From Methanosarcinales archaeon (GTDB lineage: Archaea > Halobacteriota > Syntropharchaeia > Alkanophagales > Methanospirareceae), in assembly GCA_030621945.1 (NCBI GenBank), contig JAUXGS010000002.1:1-15117 (forward strand): a stretch of 15,117 nucleotides of DNA, in the 5' to 3' direction. The notes beneath the pieces are model-generated. The model was not told the DNA's origin, did not search any database, and saw only the letters and a program-made list of their open reading frames with translations. The stretch's first letter is position 1; each line of letters starts with the position of its first letter. Shown here in pieces: positions 14,048 to 15,117 of this stretch. The position numbers and the translations under genes were made by a program.

Positions 14048-15100
14048 ATGGAAAAGAGAAAGGATTTCAGCGATTTGAAGAGAGAAGTGATAGATGTGGG
14101 TAATTGTACACTGTGCGGTGGGTGCGTTAGTACGTGCAGGTTGCTCGATCTCGGTTATCTCAGTACGGACTTTTCTGAGGGAAGACCAGTGATAAGCGAA
14201 GGGCAACAGTGCCCGATAGATTGTGGATACTGCTATTATCAATGCCCACGGGTAGAGGCGCCGGAATTAAGAGAAGGCCTGGAAGAGCTTTACGAAGTTG
14301 TGAGTAAAGATAATGAGATAAGAGAGGCGTGTCAGGAGGGCGGTGGTGCTTTTCTCTCGCTACTTGCTTCTGCACTTGCTGATGTGATAGTGGAGGGCTG
14401 TATAACCGTTGCAGATAAGGGAGATTTAACGCCTGAGGTGCGTGTTGCGATGAATAAGGCAGCATTAATAGAGAATGCGGGCGGCACCTACGGATATGCG
14501 GCGACACTGACGGGTATAGCAGATGCGATTTTGAACTACGGGCTCTGGAGCGTCGCTCTGGCAGGAACTCCATGCCAGATGGCTGCGTATGAGACGATGC
14601 TCGCTGTAGGGCGTGGCACACACAATGCCCATGATTTCTCGTCCAATGTGCGATTGCGAATCGGTCTGCTTTGCCAGGGGGCTTATTCGTATGATGCCTT
14701 ATTGAATGATTATCTTGAACGCGAGCGTGGTATACCCATTGATGAGATAACAAACTTGGACATTCAGGAAGATGGTCTGCATGTATATGCTGGAGAAAAG
14801 GAGCTGTTACATGCAGGATTTGAGGAGATAGCGGATTACAAGCGAGAGGGGTGCAAGATCTGCGAAGATTTCATCGGGCAGTTTTCTGATATAAGTGTGG
14901 GGCATATCGGCTCACCAGCGGGTAAGTCAACGGTTATCATTCACACTGATTTTGGTAAGGAGGTATTTGAAAGTGCGCTGCACTGGGACTTTATAGAAGC
15001 GAAGCCGCTGGACAAGTCAGGCGCGGATTTGATACACCGGTTGCAGCAAGAGAAGAAAGCGGCTGGAATGGCCGAGAAGGCGCGGAGGAAGAAGAAGTAG
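14048..15100 (+). CDS. FrhB/FdhB-family coenzyme F420 hydrogenase/dehydrogenase beta subunit-like protein
   Basis: A cytoplasmic flavo-iron-sulfur protein of 350 residues, of the kind that passes electrons between coenzyme F420H2 and a partner enzyme. An N-terminal two-cluster ferredoxin-like part has Cys20, 23, 26 and 30 (CTLCGGCVSTC) and Cys55, 59, 62 and 66 (CPIDCGYCYYQC). The FrhB core follows: GGGAFLSLLASAL (98-110), GGTYGYAATLTG (145-156), AGTPCQMAA (Cys176), GLLCQGAYSYDALL (Cys209), and CKICEDF (Cys269, Cys272) running into DISVGHIGSP and GKSTVIIHTD. These four cysteines are the likely core cluster ligands. The C-terminus is a lysine-rich tail. ATG 14048 has GGAAGG 7 bases upstream and is preferred over TTG 14042. 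No hydrogenase or other catalytic partner is adjacent, so the electron partner is unknown. Confidence 0.92.
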   Translation: MEKRKDFSDLKREVIDVGNCTLCGGCVSTCRLLDLGYLSTDFSEGRPVISEGQQCPIDCGYCYYQCPRVEAPELREGLEELYEVVSKDNEIREACQEGGGAFLSLLASALADVIVEGCITVADKGDLTPEVRVAMNKAALIENAGGTYGYAATLTGIADAILNYGLWSVALAGTPCQMAAYETMLAVGRGTHNAHDFSSNVRLRIGLLCQGAYSYDALLNDYLERERGIPIDEITNLDIQEDGLHVYAGEKELLHAGFEEIADYKREGCKICEDFIGQFSDISVGHIGSPAGKSTVIIHTDFGKEVFESALHWDFIEAKPLDKSGADLIHRLQQEKKAAGMAEKARRKKK

Positions 15101-15117
15101 TTGGTGGTGGAACGGTA

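Noticed and set aside
14160..14753. A 197-residue open frame on the minus strand
   Set aside because: It is antisense to the FrhB-like gene, is rich in His, Ser, Pro and Arg, and shows no motif. The plus-strand gene has full family motifs here.

Overview
The window looks like a chromosome segment from an uncultured methanogen-related archaeon. An ANME-1/Methanophagales-type or neighbouring lineage would fit, but that placement is my inference. The evidence is a group II chaperonin (thermosome) homologue, a coenzyme-F420 FrhB-type flavo-iron-sulfur protein, an archaeal TtuA/Ncs6-type tRNA thiolase, TATA-like A/T boxes upstream of several genes, and decayed transposons. No RNA genes or CRISPR arrays were seen.

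Layout. (1) 1-1262, minus strand: a ferrous iron uptake operon, feoA followed by feoB, with ATG/TGA overlap; feoB runs off the left edge. (2) 1479-3560: two dead insertion sequences side by side. The first is an IS4/IS5-type DDE element with inverted repeats at both ends and three in-frame stops. The second is an ISL3-type element broken by frameshifts, a TGA stop and internal loss. (3) 3631-8892, minus strand, in transcription order: a two-CBS-domain protein, a CPA2-type Na+/H+ antiporter, a divergent thermosome-like chaperonin, a small helical protein of unknown function, and a LeuC/HacA aconitase-type dehydratase large subunit. (4) About 8911-9152: the divergent promoter region between the minus-strand and plus-strand blocks; it also holds a possible 47-residue small ORF. 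(5) 9153-13737, plus strand: the tRNA thiolase, a GerW/YtfJ-like protein and a DUF2953/YtfI-like membrane protein separated by a terminator-like hairpin, then a two-gene unit of a 7TM membrane protein with an Asp-rich repeat linker and a RimK-type ATP-grasp ligase. (6) 13766-13968: a second, inverted fragment of the ISL3-type element. (7) 14048-15100: an FrhB-like F420-interacting iron-sulfur protein.

The most interesting items are these. The chaperonin paralogue appears to lack both aspartates that group II chaperonins use for ATP hydrolysis, and it carries extra charged sequence in the lid region. The membrane-protein/ATP-grasp pair resembles a bacterial peptide-ligase system, but its outside domain is replaced by a repeat-linked alpha/beta domain. 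The CBS regulator gene ends in TAG directly abutting the in-frame ATG of the antiporter. Several amber codons lie in otherwise readable transposase frames; decay explains them best, but amber decoding is worth excluding.
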